64,000 nt of DNA from Amoebidium appalachense (GCA_963693365.1 CAVNZM010000009.1:8122001-8186000), one strand, 5' to 3'. Numbered from the stretch's first letter, positions 33,785 through 51,840 are shown. Notes: a model not told the origin generated them from the sequence alone. Translations and numbers: made by a program.

Positions 33785-35409
33785 ATATTAGCCTATGATA
33801 ATGGTTTTGGGTTAACAGAGAAGCATACTATGCATATGATTGACCCGTATAAAGAGCCTAAATAGTAAAGGCTTCACAACTCCTTGGCCTGAAGCGGACA
33901 ATCATACTACTAAAATAGTGTTAGAGCATGTCACCTGGTACTTCACTAACTTATGGAACAAAAACAAGATTTGGAAGGACTTTCTCACTTCGATGCATGT
34001 GAAATCTGACCATCTTGTTGTCAGCGAACTATTTATATACGCTGCAAGGAATGTGCGCTGCAGCAAATCAAATTGCTCCTAACCTTCGGCAATTTTCTAT
34101 TGATCTGTGGGATGTGCAGGGGAATGACTCTTGACCAATAAAATGATGCCTTATATGACGAATAGATTACCTCCCACACCCAACTTTAATGAGGGTCTAA
34201 TAAAAATGTTGTTTTTGAAATGCTTTGGGCAAGCTTGTTCACAAGATACAAAGCTATAATAGGGAATTCACAATAGCCATAAAATAATATATAATAACAA
34301 TTAAGAGAATTTGGAACAAAAATAAGAAATAAGTAATGGTTTGTTTCTTCACCTGCAGAAATCAAAGAGGTATGAATTTTCCAAAGAAGCTTGATTTTAA
34401 CCCATGTTTGAAGTTTAGGCTGATACGGTATCAGTAGGCAGCCTGCCAGCCTGGCTGGAATTTATATGTAATCCAATCATAACCGTGCGTGGCTGGATTC
34501 TACCATTCCAACAGATCTTCTCAGAAAACCGTGGAACGATTTTTGGCGCGCAAAACATCACAGCCGCTGCCTTACACGTGTTTCACCTCCTGTGACCGGC
34601 TCTTTCATGCATATGGCGACATGCGTGCTAGAGGTTCACTAGGAAGGTAACAAGCATACACGAAGCGCCATGTATATACATAGGCGGTTTTGAGATGATG
34701 TGCACACACGCCTCCAAAATGAGCACCCCACTGTGTAACATCTGTTGTCCATTGCGGATGGCTACATGTGCCTTTGCATTGCCTCGTGGGTTGCATACGA
34801 TTCGCCTACTATATGTTGGGCTGCAAGGGCGAAACATATATGAAAGGCATTTTCTTCTATCTATGACCCTTGACCGGGTGAATACAAAATAATTAGTGTC
34901 CCATCCATCCATGCTGCATGAGAAAGTTACTTGGTTGAGCCAACCCGCTCTGATGAGGATTCTGATTTTACTGTTCTCTAGACTCTCGAGCGAGAAGTAT
35001 TGGGTTCACTATTTGGCTCTCACGGGTGGCTAATTCTTGTGTTGCCAAGTGGCCTGTGTTGCATTAATTGGCGATGTGCAGTGGCATCCTGGCGATGTGC
35101 AGGGCATCCTAATGCAATTGGACCCCCCCCCCCCCCCCCCCCCCCCCCCCAAGGTGTCTCCCTCACTGTCCCTTGAGCACAGTATACTTACGGCATGCAG
35201 AAGTTACACCGCGTACGAGCAAAAATGCTTTTGTGCCATTAGTATTTATGATGTTCCTGCACCTTGTCAGGTGCAAAAATATAATTAAAAAAATGGGCGC
35301 AAGTGGCCCTGGAACAGGTGGCATGCATGCACGAATATTTATGCAGGCTCCCCCCCCTTTCCCCTCATCCCTCTGCCTCTCTGCCTCTCTATCTCTCTCT
35401 CTCTCTCTC

Positions 35410-35450
<41 letters not shown>

Positions 35451-36522
35451 TCCTCCTCCCCGTTCACCCGTCCAATAAGGCCCAACTCGGCTGCTATTAG
35501 CACAATTGCAACACATTTCGCGCAACGGATCCCCCCGGCCCTCGATTACGTTGTGTTCCAGGCTGCCCGCATGCACATCCCCATATATTGCTTCATATTC
35601 ATGGTTACACCAGGTAATGTCCCTGGGAACGAGCCTCGCACTTTTTATTGCTATGTGCCGCCTTCTGGTACCCCAGCCTCCTGGCACCTCAGCCGTAGAC
35701 GTGCCTACTATGTTCAAATGTGGGACATCTCCTTCGCCTACTCCCTCCCGGCACCCCACTCCCCTCCCTCCTCCCCCTCCCCCTCCCCCTCCCCCTCCCC
35801 CCCGCCCCTCTCCCCCTCCTGCAACTTCATCAGTCGTCCCTCCCTCCCCCCCTTATCCACCCGCTCCCCCCTCCCCCCCCCCCCCTCCCTCCCCTCTCCC
35901 CCCCCCCCTCAACCACCACCACCATCACAACCACCACCACCCCCCTCCCCCCTTTCCCCCACCCCACCCACCCACCCACCTGTTCGTTTGGCTCCTTATG
36001 TGTACCACATTAGCACTCTCACTCACCGCCGCAAATTTCCTTGAGGCCATTGCAAATTTCTCTTTCCCAACCATTGTGCGTTGCCATCTTTAAAAATGTT
36101 GTGTCAGCTCTATTTATCAAGAGTCCTTAGTAATACTCGAGCCACCCCGCAGAGATGATGCGGCAGTTGCTGAGCCCACGGATCACGTGCCTCTTCCGCC
36201 CTTTGAACTTCCTTTACATGTCTGAAAGCACTGGTAGTAACAGAGCACTGGGTGTTCTAGAAGTTGCCCAATTGAAAGGTCGTGGCCCTCGTAAAAGCAT
36301 CAATTGGCTCGAATCCCGTGTTTTAGAACTTTTATCACGATTGATATAGTTCATCAACCAAAATGTGCGTGTGTTTTGGTCAATGGTTAGCCGGCGGATC
36401 ACCGAATAGAATAAGTGCCTACTCCGTCAGTGACGGAGAATGTGACAGTGACAGAATGTGTCTCAAAGGTCCTGGGAGTGCGTTCAGCCAGCGAAACTCG
36501 CTCGTGCATGTACAGTGCCGCA

Positions 36523-36557
<35 letters not shown>

Positions 36558-36856
36558 TCTTTTGGGGGGAGGGGGAGGGGGAGGGGGGGGGCGGGGGAGG
36601 GGGAGGGGGTGGCGGCACGGAGCAAGAGAGAAAGCCCTGGGGGGAGGGAGGGGGGGGGGGGGGGGGGGGGGTTCAAAAGCCTCCGGGGAGAGACAGGGAG
36701 GGAGGGAGGATCGATGGGACGGAGGGAGTCAGTTAATATAAATGGCAAGTCTTAGAATAAGAGGGAGAAGGGGGGGAGAAAGGGGGGGGGGGGGGGGGGA
36801 GGGGGGAAGGTTTAAGGGTGTTGCGGGGGAAGATGCTGCACATGGCAAGGAAAAGG

Positions 36857-36927
<71 letters not shown>

Positions 36928-37346
36928 GAGAGGGAGAGAGGGAGAGAGGGAGGGAGAGAGGGAGGGAGAGCGAGAGAGGGAAAGAGAGAGAGGAAGAGGG
37001 AGAGAGATCTAGAGAGAGTGTGTGTGTGTGTGTTTTGGGGGGTGTACAGGGGGGAAGGAGGAAGGCGAGAATGCAGAGACATAATAATCGGGCCGAATTC
37101 GGGTCAGTAATGAATGTTTCGTTTGAATTTTTGCTTTGTGTGGGGCCCGGCGGCGTTGTGTGTGTGTGTGGGTGGGTGAGTGTGTGTGTGGGTTGGGGGG
37201 GGGGGGGGGGGGGGGGAAAGGGTTGAAGAGAGGGAAAGGGAGGCGACTGGAAGAAAACAGTGGAAACATTGATGGGAAACAGTACGAGGTGATGTATGCA
37301 GGCGTGAAAAGGGGGAGAAGGGGCAGATGGGGACCGGGGGAGAGAA

Positions 37347-37393
<47 letters not shown>

Positions 37394-37501
37394 GGAAGGG
37401 AAAGAGAGAGTGCGGCAGGGCAGCGCCTTGAATTGAACCGTGAAAAACATGAACTTCATGAAGTGAGCTTTTTTAGGCTCAAGGCCACTGTCCCTGGGCC
37501 C

Positions 37502-37540
<39 letters not shown>

Positions 37541-39049
37541 CACTAATTCTGCTCGTAGTGGAGATCCGGGTTTATGACGGCACTGAGTGTTTGCTGAAAA
37601 GTCTGTTTCAGGCAGCGCCCCGGTTTGGCTAGTGTGTGGGTATGTCTAAATTCACACGTGCAGGTTTTTTTTGGCATGAATGTGACTCGCGTTGCTTTAT
37701 TTGCATACGTGGGCTTTGTTTTGTGGGCAGATGTGTAGGCCGTTTTATTACGTTTTTTTTTCCACCTTTGATAGGAGGCTACTATAGTTGGGCCAACTAC
37801 ATACAGTAACGGATGTTGAGGGTTGGGTAAGCCGACGTCGACCGACGACTCGTGGTCATCTCGTCTTTTTTAATAAACCTAGGCCTGTGTTATACGAAGG
37901 GCAACTAAAAGGTGGAATAAAGAAAGCAAAAGTATTGAACAACGAATCGCTTACTCCCTCCCCGTTTTGGTATCATCATGGCCGGACACCGAACATCAAA
38001 CAAAAGAAAATCCATGAGGCCCGGGAAGGCCCAGGTAGCTCGGCCCGTTGCCCAGGTTGACCACAAGTATTTTCTATGTATTGAATATCCATACACGTCG
38101 TTTAAAAGTTTGTTATCATTAAAGTTATCAAAAGGGTTACAGTATTGTCTTTCAGTTTCAATAAATGTGCGCATTTCATGATTGGTGGCTTCTCAACATC
38201 CTGTGGCTTCTCAACATCCATCCCTGCTAACGTCCCTGCCGTAGTATAAAACTATTGTCTGTACAATCAACTGTACTGTACTGGCCGCCCACTGGTCGCC
38301 AGTTCAAAATTCCCGCCCTTGTCACAGAACAACTGTTTCCTGGGTGTGATTTCTGTCCAACCACCTGTAAGGCGTTTCTATCTGCTATGAAATCACATAT
38401 AACGGGAATGAAGGAAAACAGTCCTTTACAAGCAAAAAAGACGCTAATAACTGAACATATATCTTTTGTATTGAAGCGAGTTATTACAGAGTATGACAAG
38501 GTTGGGTTTTTTGTCACGACTCACGACCGCCATGTTGGTGCAGTGGAGTGGCACAAACGGGGGTAAATGCCAAAACCTCGCTACTGTCTACTTGTAGCTA
38601 GGAGGCTCTTTATTATCCAAGTGTCACTGAGTTTCTCTTAGATGTCCCCATAGTTCAAAAAAATTAAATAAAAAAAATTAATGTAGCATTTTTTCATGCT
38701 TTATTTTCTCCATAGCATGGACTTTGGAGCCATGCCATACTACAAGTACGATAAGCAAGTGACTTTGTTAACCCGACAGTTTCGAAACAGGCGCTCCCTC
38801 TTTTAAGAAGGGGAAAGATTCCAGAGACACTATCAAGAAACAGCACACGTTTCGCTGCCTGACTCTGAGTCGCGCTCACGAGGTCCGCATTCTTTCTTTC
38901 TTCTTTCGCCTTTCCTGTGTGTCTGTGCGTATTGTTCTGTACCCTTCCTTCTACGGATACATATCTTGTTAATAATCACTGACCATAGAAGACACTCACA
39001 CATATTACAAATATAGCATAGAGGCAGAAAAAACGAACATACAGACAAC
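33785..39049. other. long mostly unique intergenic region
   Basis: AT-rich unique DNA (33,785-35,100), C-rich and CT-rich blocks (35,120-35,990), G/GA-rich blocks (36,540-37,550, including (GA)n at about 36,859-36,920), then unique DNA up to the BTG gene. An E2F-like TTTTGGCGCGCAAAA is at 34,541-34,555. Short open frames (36155-36349, 37978-38181 and 38255-38566 on plus; 34628-34912 on minus) have no recognisable domain or supporting splice structure. Confidence 0.5.
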
Positions 39050-39496
39050 ATGCCTGCCCCAAAGGAATTCGAAGCAGCTGCTTCTTTCATCTGTCAGCTC
39101 GTCGGTCACAAAAACACGCTCACACCAGCACAACTTCAGCAGTATGAGCGCGCACTTCTTCATGTTATGGAGCAGAATTACATGAAGAGCTGGTACCCAG
39201 ACCAACCTCTTCGTGGTTCTGGAAACCGCTGCATCCGTGTTCATCTAAACAAGATTGATCCCGTTCTTCTTCAAGCCGCCCAGCTGAGCAACCTGGAGAA
39301 CGTGGTCACAAAGCTCTTCCCTGCCGAGTTGGTTTTGTGGGTAGATCCCCGTTCTGTATGTTACAAGCCAAGCGAATTCAGCCCCATTGTGACCATCTAT
39401 GACGGGGAGACACGCACACAGCACAAGCAGACGGGTGGGCAGCAGACACCACAACGTGGGGGGTCAGACCCGTTCATGGTGAGCGTGAGCGCTTGA
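39050..39496 (+). CDS. BTG/Tob family anti-proliferative protein, intronless
   Basis: 148 aa from ATG 39050 to stop 39496. The APRO (BTG) domain fills residues ~5-110. Box A region: YMKSWYPDQPLRGSGNRCIR, followed by a helix with DPVLLQAAQ. Box B region: LFPAELVLWVDPRSVCYK. Family knowledge: BTG/Tob proteins bind the CAF1 (CNOT7/8) deadenylase of the CCR4-NOT complex and promote mRNA deadenylation, restraining proliferation. The residues that typically face CAF1 (box A W-x-P and box B LWVDP) are present. The C-terminal ~35 residues are Gln/Thr-rich and short, closer to BTG1/2 than to Tob, and no PAM2 motif is visible. The single exon contrasts with the intron-rich genes nearby. Family identification is firm; cellular role is by analogy. 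Confidence 0.93.
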   Translation: MPAPKEFEAAASFICQLVGHKNTLTPAQLQQYERALLHVMEQNYMKSWYPDQPLRGSGNRCIRVHLNKIDPVLLQAAQLSNLENVVTKLFPAELVLWVDPRSVCYKPSEFSPIVTIYDGETRTQHKQTGGQQTPQRGGSDPFMVSVSA

Positions 39497-40878
39497 GAGA
39501 AACCAAAGAGAATGAAGAAAAAAAAAGGAATGGATGAGGATTTTTATTTTGAAAAATGAACGCGGTTGTGTGTCAGGTTGACAGTTTGTAGAACTACGGC
39601 TGTGAAGTGTCTCCATTTCACGAGAGTAGTACTTTCAGAGCATCCTAATGCCCTTTGTTATTTTGCCCGCTGTTCCTTAAAAAAAAACCGTTGAATGATA
39701 GTTATTCCCCATGTGTAAGCTGTTTTTGACCTAAACCTTTGTAGAGAGCTTTTAGAAATCTTTTCGTGTTGTTGCTTTCTCGACGCTCTCATAACGACGG
39801 AGTTGGAATACTCGCTGCCCGACTTTTTGTGGTGTTGTATGGATTTTATGCCTTCCCTACGTCATCGGAAGCACATCTTATGTATATCTACACTCCATAT
39901 AGCAAGCTCAAAGATAGCGGGCCTGGTGTTGTGACAGACTTCGGTCAGTTTGCTGCTGAAAATAAATTGTGGCGGCTGTAGTTGACATCATAACAGAGTT
40001 CAATCCTGTCTCTGTGCCGTCTTCTTTTACCTAACCCCGGCTGACTTTTGTCTTCCAGCCCTCAAGTTGCCCTCATTGCACTCCCTGAGTTGCACTTAAG
40101 ATTACCGATACAGTACATATAAACACCTAGGACATTTGTGCTCGCACACGGACACACACCCGCACCAACAGCATCCGCACATATGCATATTCCATATGGT
40201 TGCCATTCGAAGTATTCTGCATGGCTTATATTGCTTTGCTTGCTTCTGTACGCCGTGTTTGCTGAGCCAGTGATAGTGGGGTGTATACTCACGTTGGCTT
40301 CGTACCTACTGCTCCCCCCTCCCCCCCTCTCTCCTCCCCCCCCCCCCGGACACACACACACGCGCGCACAGACTTAAGGCAACCAATCTTCACGTCTTCC
40401 ACGAACATGTATACACGCACATACAATTCTTCGTTTCTTCAAATTACACACACACACACACACTACACACACAAGCTTTGCTTCTTCTATCATCCGTGGA
40501 TACATACACACGTTGACGTCACACCCCCCCCCCCCCCACACACACACACAAACACCCCACACCCACCCACCAACACACACACACAAACACAAACACATGT
40601 ACACACACAAGCACTCCTGCCACATGCACTAGAACTAAAACCTACTTCTTCCCGCCAAACACTGCTGGCTTCTCTCCAAATAAAATTTTTAATGCAAAGT
40701 TTAACAACTTCTAGGCCTTCTTTTAACTCCAGCATTGCCCGTTGCTCCTCCTTTTTTTCACTTGGCAAATCCTCTTCAAACCCCCCCCCCCCCCCCCCTG
40801 CATCCCCCTTGTCGCCGCGATCTCCTGCTTCGGTTTCAATGGCTTCCCTTGTGTCTGTGGTCTATTGTAATCTTCACT

Positions 40879-40923
<45 letters not shown>

Positions 40924-41028
40924 ATACACACGTGCCGCAGTGCACGCAGGTATAAGCACACACGTTCACACACAACCACACAGACACACACACACTCACG
41001 AAGGCAGACACACGCAGGCATACCCCCC

Positions 41029-41059
<31 letters not shown>

Positions 41060-41651
41060 ACACGTGTACAAACACGCTGCATGTCTTCTCGGAGGGCAGC
41101 AATAAAATCATGCAGCCAGTGTAATACAAAGTGAATAGGAAGCCGGTTCTTTGAATGGTAGCTAGACCAGTACTCTGCTTGTGAACCTTCCATTGTTGAT
41201 TCAGCATCAGGTGCAGAATTTCAAAGCTCAGCACTAATATTAGAAGAAAAACTGGAGTACAGGCACCAAGAAAATTCCGGGGGACAGGGACTAACGGGGG
41301 TAGGTTCCTAGCGATGAGATGGGGGAAAGTCCTACGGTAATGGTGGTGGTGGTGTTGGTGGTGGTCGGAGGGGGAGGGACGTGGGGGGGGTGGAAGGAGG
41401 AGGGGGGGGGGTGTTGTTGTGTAAAAAGAATTGGCAAATCTTGCCGAGTCATATTATATTTCGATGACTTCAACGCATGGAATTTGGAATAGCCTAGACT
41501 AGCTATAGTATTCCGTGTCTGCAGCTGACACATCAATGTGACTTTTGAATTTGAAGGTGACCGGCCGTTATTTAGTCTCTTTAGAGTACAGTTAGCCCTA
41601 AATTTGTGCAAGTTTTTTAGGCGGCAAGGTGTAGCTACTATAGCCGTTTCA

Positions 41652-41691
<40 letters not shown>

Positions 41692-41831
41692 TGTGCCCCC
41701 CCCCTCCCGCCAGGGGTAACTTCTCCACCGGTGCCTCACCTGTGTACGTATACAGCACATACTTGCACCGACCAACGACCTCAGTGACATATGTTTGCAC
41801 CATGTACGTGGTTGTTGTTGTTCGAAGTTTT

Positions 41832-41864
<33 letters not shown>

Positions 41865-41891
41865 TGGTGGTGGTGGTGGTGGTGGTGGTAT

Positions 41892-41931
<40 letters not shown>

Positions 41932-42034
41932 GTCCCGCAGCTGAAGGGAGGCTTTGGTGGTTCACCGGGTGGACCATAGGGTTGTCCCAATTAGAACCTG
42001 TGAATAGCCACTTATGGACGTGGCTGCCTTCCCA

Positions 42035-42084
<50 letters not shown>

Positions 42085-42290
42085 CCCTTTCGAAGCCCCG
42101 ATCTAAATAAGATTCATTACTGGAAAAAGCATTCAAACAGCCAAGCAAATCACGAGTGCCGATTTTGATGTATGGTTTCAATCTGTGGTTGGAAATACGT
42201 CACAGCTGTGCGCATGCGGGAGTGTTACTCTAACTGTCTTGAATGGACGTCGAAGCCCCGAGCACGCATGCGCACGTGTGACTGTCAAGA
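39497..42290. other. repeat-rich intergenic spacer
   Basis: Unique DNA to about 40,300, then CA-rich and C-homopolymer tracts (40,300-41,080), unique DNA (41,080-41,640), C-runs (41,653-41,692 and about 42,037-42,080), a T-run with (GGT)n (41,832-41,888) and a G-run (41,894-41,930). TTCCCGCCAAA (E2F-like) is at 40,649-40,659. No gene is supported. Confidence 0.6.
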
Positions 42291-47468
<5,178 letters not shown>

Positions 47469-48906
47469 ATGTGGTGGGTCATATACCATCTCAACAAAAA
47501 GAAACGCAATGCCGCCACGCGACAGAGCGAAAATGGTCTGTCTACCCTCAACAAAGCCACCACGGGGTCTGTATATTCGACCAACAGTGTTGAATTTTCA
47601 ACACAACTCCAGCGCGCACGGTGTGAACCACAATGGCACGACCACAGGGCAGCAGAGGTATACCTTTTTTTCGCCAACCCGCCCGAAATTGACCGTTGCT
47701 GCCCGCTCGGAAAAGCACCCAAGTACGCGTGGGCGTGGACGATTTTCATGTCTTTGATGGTCATAGTGAGCATGGGTGTGATTGTCGTGATATCAATGTG
47801 GGATATATTGAGCAACCCTCGGGCAATGGCGACGGTTTTCATCGTTGAGGGTGTTGCGGTGTTCTTTCTTTCGTTCGACTTGATGATTCGTTTCTGCACG
47901 TTTTGGAGCGTGCACCTTTTTTGGTCCGACTGGATGAACTGGGTGGAGTTGTTTTCCATCATACCATTCTTTTTTAGGTTAAGTCTCTACTATAGCGGAC
48001 ACTACCAAATATGGATGTATATCCGGGTTCTAAACTTTTTGCGCCTGGCCCGATTAGCACGTGACGCTCGTCGCTTTCCCATGACCCGCGTGTTCCTCGA
48101 GGCGTTATGGAGAGCGGGGGAGGGGATCCGTTTTCTGATGGCGTCAATATTCGTCCTCATTGTGTTCTTTTCAATGTTGCTGTTCTACGTCGCATCATAT
48201 CAATCGGCCAGAGATCCGGTTACCGGAATGCTCTTTTATGATGTCGGACCAATGGCAGGGGGAGCCGGCGTTCTTTCAGAACATGTTAGATTCCCTGTGG
48301 TTTTCCATGCTTCTAATCACGGGCAACGCGCAAAACCTACCAACATCACTCGCCAACAAACTCATTTGCATGGTGATCTTTTTTGTTGCGCTTATTGTCC
48401 TTGCATTCCCGGTGACGATTCTGGGCCTGGCGTTCGCTGAAACGTTCGAAGCACACAACAAACGGGTAGAAGACAAAAAGGCGGCGAAAAAAGCCAGTAA
48501 GACTTCCGTTTCGGGGTCAGGCGGGGGTTCGATTGCAGCATCTACTTTCGATCTCCAGAAGCTTTCGACTATTTTCCCTGGTGCTAGTATGGGTGGCATA
48601 AACTCGCCCGTGAAGGGAAAGGAAACAACGGATGCGAGGTTGCCTGGCGAGATGGGAGAAAAGGGCCCCGCTACTGATAAGATTAAGAAATGCCTTGCGG
48701 ATGTCGAGATGAACATTAAGGTCATGCGACTGCAACTGGAGAATATGGAGAATATGCGCAAAGTACTGAAGGAGGCGCTGTTGTGTGATTCTTCTTCTTC
48801 TGTTTTGAACGTGGGTGTTAGTAGTTGTAGTAGCATCTCTGCTAATCTCCCAGGAGATCGTGTGAATGTGATGACACCATTGGATGAATCGGGCGCTGAT
48901 TGCTAA
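47469..48906 (+). CDS. voltage-gated (Kv-like) channel with atypical pore; one frame break
   Basis: Start ATG 47469, stop 48906. S1 lies at ~88-112, S2 at ~120-142 (VEGVAVFFLSFDLMIRF, with the acidic and F/R positions of Kv sensors), S3 at ~155-172 (NWVELFSIIPFFF), S4 at ~184-203 (IRVLNFLRLARLARDARR, five or more spaced arginines) and S5 at ~218-243. The pore helix is MLDSLWFSMLL, and the filter position reads ITGNAQN (48316-48336) instead of T-x-GYGD. S6 is MVIFFVALIVLAFPVTILGL. The C-terminus is cytoplasmic with a predicted helix (ADVEMNIKVMRLQLENMENM). No T1 tetramerisation domain is visible at the N-terminus. Between S5 and the pore the frame shifts by one base. Either G48243 is an extra base or sequencing error (478 aa if skipped), or a 40-bp GT-AG intron (48219-48258) is removed (465 aa). 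Family is confident; ion selectivity is unknown. Confidence 0.85.
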
Positions 48907-49133
48907 AAATAGGAAACTGTAGGACTGGCCACTGGTGAAGATTAGAGTAATAAGGTGCTGTTTAGCTAAGAGAACGGAAAGTTCATTTGTCTATTTTGCA
49001 ATAAGTTGATTGTAGCCTAAACCGTTACTGAGTAGACCAAACCATTTTATGTATCCAATGAATGCTAATGTTGATTCTACGAATATATGTAAATAGGTTG
49101 AATGTAGCAAAAGTGGGGGTAGGGGGGCGGCGT

Positions 49134-49178
<45 letters not shown>

Positions 49179-49184
49179 AGAAAG

Positions 49185-49218
<34 letters not shown>

Positions 49219-50052
49219 AATTACACTACCTATACTGAGTTTGCAACCGTATGAACAGTTTCGTGGCCATGGTGTGACTGTGGTGTTACCGAACTTGGGC
49301 ATGAATTATTTCCGTATTTGGATGTTGCTGTGCATCACTATTGTAGGCTTTCATCGTTTAACTTCAATAGTATGTATTGTAGTCGCAACAAATACTGGCA
49401 TAGATAATCTGCGATGAACATATGTGCCTCTTGATTTGACGTCGTGTATGATATTGTAATTTACGCCTCCGAGGCATCTGTGGACGGGTTACTACTTTAG
49501 CCTCATAAACCCTGCACCGATGGTATTATAGTCCATGGATTAGTATAATCACGACTCAGTGACGTGGATATGTCATCAGATGGAATTGAAGGAATAAAAC
49601 CGCCCGAATACCGAAAACAGAACGGTAACTATCCGGTTAGGACTTGGTCTAGACCTACCTAGGTGCTAAAATCCTTCGTCCCAAAGCCACAGCACGCGGT
49701 AATTGTTTTGCAAGTGCACACTCGTATGGATATCTGGGCCACACAAAGGGCTGGTGTGTTTTGTGCTTGCTCAGTGGTACGGGGATTAACGGGGGTTTCT
49801 TTTGGGCTGATTTCTTGTCACCACCGCTTTTTGGTCCTCGATTCAGGCCCAACGCTACTTGATGCGCACCAAGCCAATCATATTGCATACACTCCATTCG
49901 GGTCTGACAAGACCCGGATACCTATTAGAGAAACACCCTGTGCATTCATCATCCGTGTACCGATTTTCCTGAACTCTAGAGCCGTTTGATCTCCGTGCCC
50001 GCCTTCTATGCGTCAAGTGCGTTTGAATGCAACTCTTAATCCTCCCTCCCTT

Positions 50053-50103
<51 letters not shown>

Positions 50104-50286
50104 CCGCCTCCTGGGGGCCCTTCCCCCCGTTCCCCCTCTCCCCGTCCGCGCGAACTTTGAGACGTTGCCGGCCCGGCCGCCCGAAGCTCGCTGCAATGGT
50201 GGTGGTGGTGAAAAAAGAAGGGGAGGGGGGGGGGGGGGGGGGGGGGGAAGATAGTCCGTACGACGGTGGCCCCTAGGTATAGGGTG
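48907..50286. other. spacer between channel gene and LTR element
   Basis: Unique DNA with two long G-runs (about 49,137-49,213), a 48-nt C-run (50,054-50,101) and a G-run (about 50,225-50,247). No gene is recognised. Confidence 0.6.
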
Positions 50287-50291
50287 ATCGG

Positions 50292-50771
50292 TGTAAACAA
50301 CTGTACACATGAACTGTACATGTTTACTAAAGAATGTGATCTACTAGCACACGATTCGTGCTTTGTCATGAATATCACATAAATATTATGTCCGCACCAA
50401 TAGGACTCACTCTGACCTAAGAATTGAACCATATATGGTTCTTCCGCTGCATACCACATAAACGAAGTGAACCAATAAGAGGTTTGCATAAATAGGACGA
50501 AGGTCTGACTGGCTCGGACCGCACCAGAATCACGAATGGCATGTTGCCACCCGCGCTGGCCGCGGATGAACCAATCCTGGGCCTTGATCCGAAACCTGGG
50601 GGCTATATAAGAAAGCCGTCCCAGTACGGGGATCACATCAGTGAAGTCTGAGACAGACTGAGTCGGCCCATAGTAAAAGCAACCTGGCCGCGTGTGCCTT
50701 TCTACCCGTTCTCTGTCTTTATTTTGATTCAGTTGTACTCTGCCTTATCCTAACTAGTCCAACTGTTTACA
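50292..50771 (+). repeat. 5' LTR (480 bp)
   Basis: Runs from TGTAAACAAC to CAACTGTTTACA. A TATATAA box at 50604-50610 (GGGGGCTATATAAG) marks a likely promoter, with transcription starting about 30 bp downstream. An AATAAA-like signal is not obvious. Confidence 0.95.
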
Positions 50772-50830
50772 TTGGCGACCGCGGCAGGACACTGTTTTAC
50801 ATTGCCAACTGTTTACATTGGCGACCGCGC
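50759..50830 (+). repeat. duplicated LTR-end/primer-binding sequence
   Basis: CAACTGTTTACATTGGCGACCGCG, which covers the last LTR bases and the first primer-site bases, occurs again about 47 bp downstream (50806-50829). A partial copy (CTGTTTTACATTG) lies between them. Confidence 0.85.
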
Positions 50831-50831
50831 A

Positions 50832-50916
50832 GTTCAAGAATCTCGCATCCTTCGAATCTCACATCTTTCAATCAGTTCAAGAATCTCACATCTTTCAATC
50901 AGCTCAAGAATCTCCC
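50832..50916 (+). repeat. short tandem repeats in the element leader
   Basis: About three copies of TCAAGAATCTCACATCTTTC-like units lie ahead of an ATG at 50917. That ATG opens a frame of only 19 codons (MADHNPFYPDDRHIF and on), possibly the remnant of a gag start. Confidence 0.6.
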
Positions 50917-51840
50917 ATGGCCGATCACAATCCTTTTTACCCCGATGATAGGCACATCTTTCCTTGTCCGGCTTAGAATATATACACCTACAAGTTTGAA
51001 GTGGCCAGCCCACCTACACGGAAAGAATTGAAAGCATGTAAAACTTCTTTTGCTACGACACATCAAAAATGTGAAGAAAAACGAATACACAACGAAACAA
51101 CGAATACACGAACAAACGAATAAAGAATTGCTAACGAAGCAATGAACCAACGAAAAACGAACCATCACGAATACACAATGAAATAAAGAATGAACGACAA
51201 ACGAATGCATAGAGGAAATACGAAATGAATGCAACACGAAAACAAAACGAAGTAACGAATTTATCAAACGACAAAAAACGAAAAACGAAAGCAAAATGAA
51301 CTGGAAATACGAAAATGCAAGAACGAATGCACAACACTGCTTGGGTTGCAATGCACACAGCCCCCTCTATGTTAGAAAGAAAATAAAACCGTTGCCCTTG
51401 CGTGCATTGCGCTATTGCACACTGTCATCGTGTCCATGCCACCGCATGCACCTCCACACTCGCAAGCCAGATGCACGGCCACTTTCAGCACGAATGCATT
51501 TAAAGAAGAAGATAGTCGCTGTTCCTATAGCATTGAGGACATAAGGTGCTGTGAAAGTAGTTTTGCATGCATGCTTCGAATTTCTTGCTGTTTTCGAATA
51601 CAGCATGCCCCATAGTTTAGCGCACAGGATGCACAACATGCGCATGAATGTATGCTGGCATGCCTAAACACATTACGAACATATGCCTCATGTATGGCGG
51701 CCCTTCCTGGTGCCACGCCCTAACGAATTTGCACTCTTGGTGCACAAAAGGCATGTAATAAAGTCGATGCAGAACTTTTGTTCATGCATGTGAAAAACAA
51801 AGAAGGTGTTGGGTACGAATTTTAAGGTGAATGCCCGTCT

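Noticed and set aside
33840-34082. 80-codon plus-strand frame
   Set aside because: AT-rich, no recognisable features, no supporting signals beyond its length.
35163-36093. Overlapping open frames on both strands, some with protein-like stretches
   Set aside because: Frames on both strands are open over the same bases, they run into C-rich repeats, and no domain or splice structure was recognised.
37978-38181. 67-codon plus-strand frame starting MAGHRTSNKRKS
   Set aside because: Basic N-terminus and a possible donor are visible, but no partner exon or family was found.
39766-39981. 71-codon frame downstream of the BTG gene
   Set aside because: More likely in the BTG 3' UTR or spacer; no domain.
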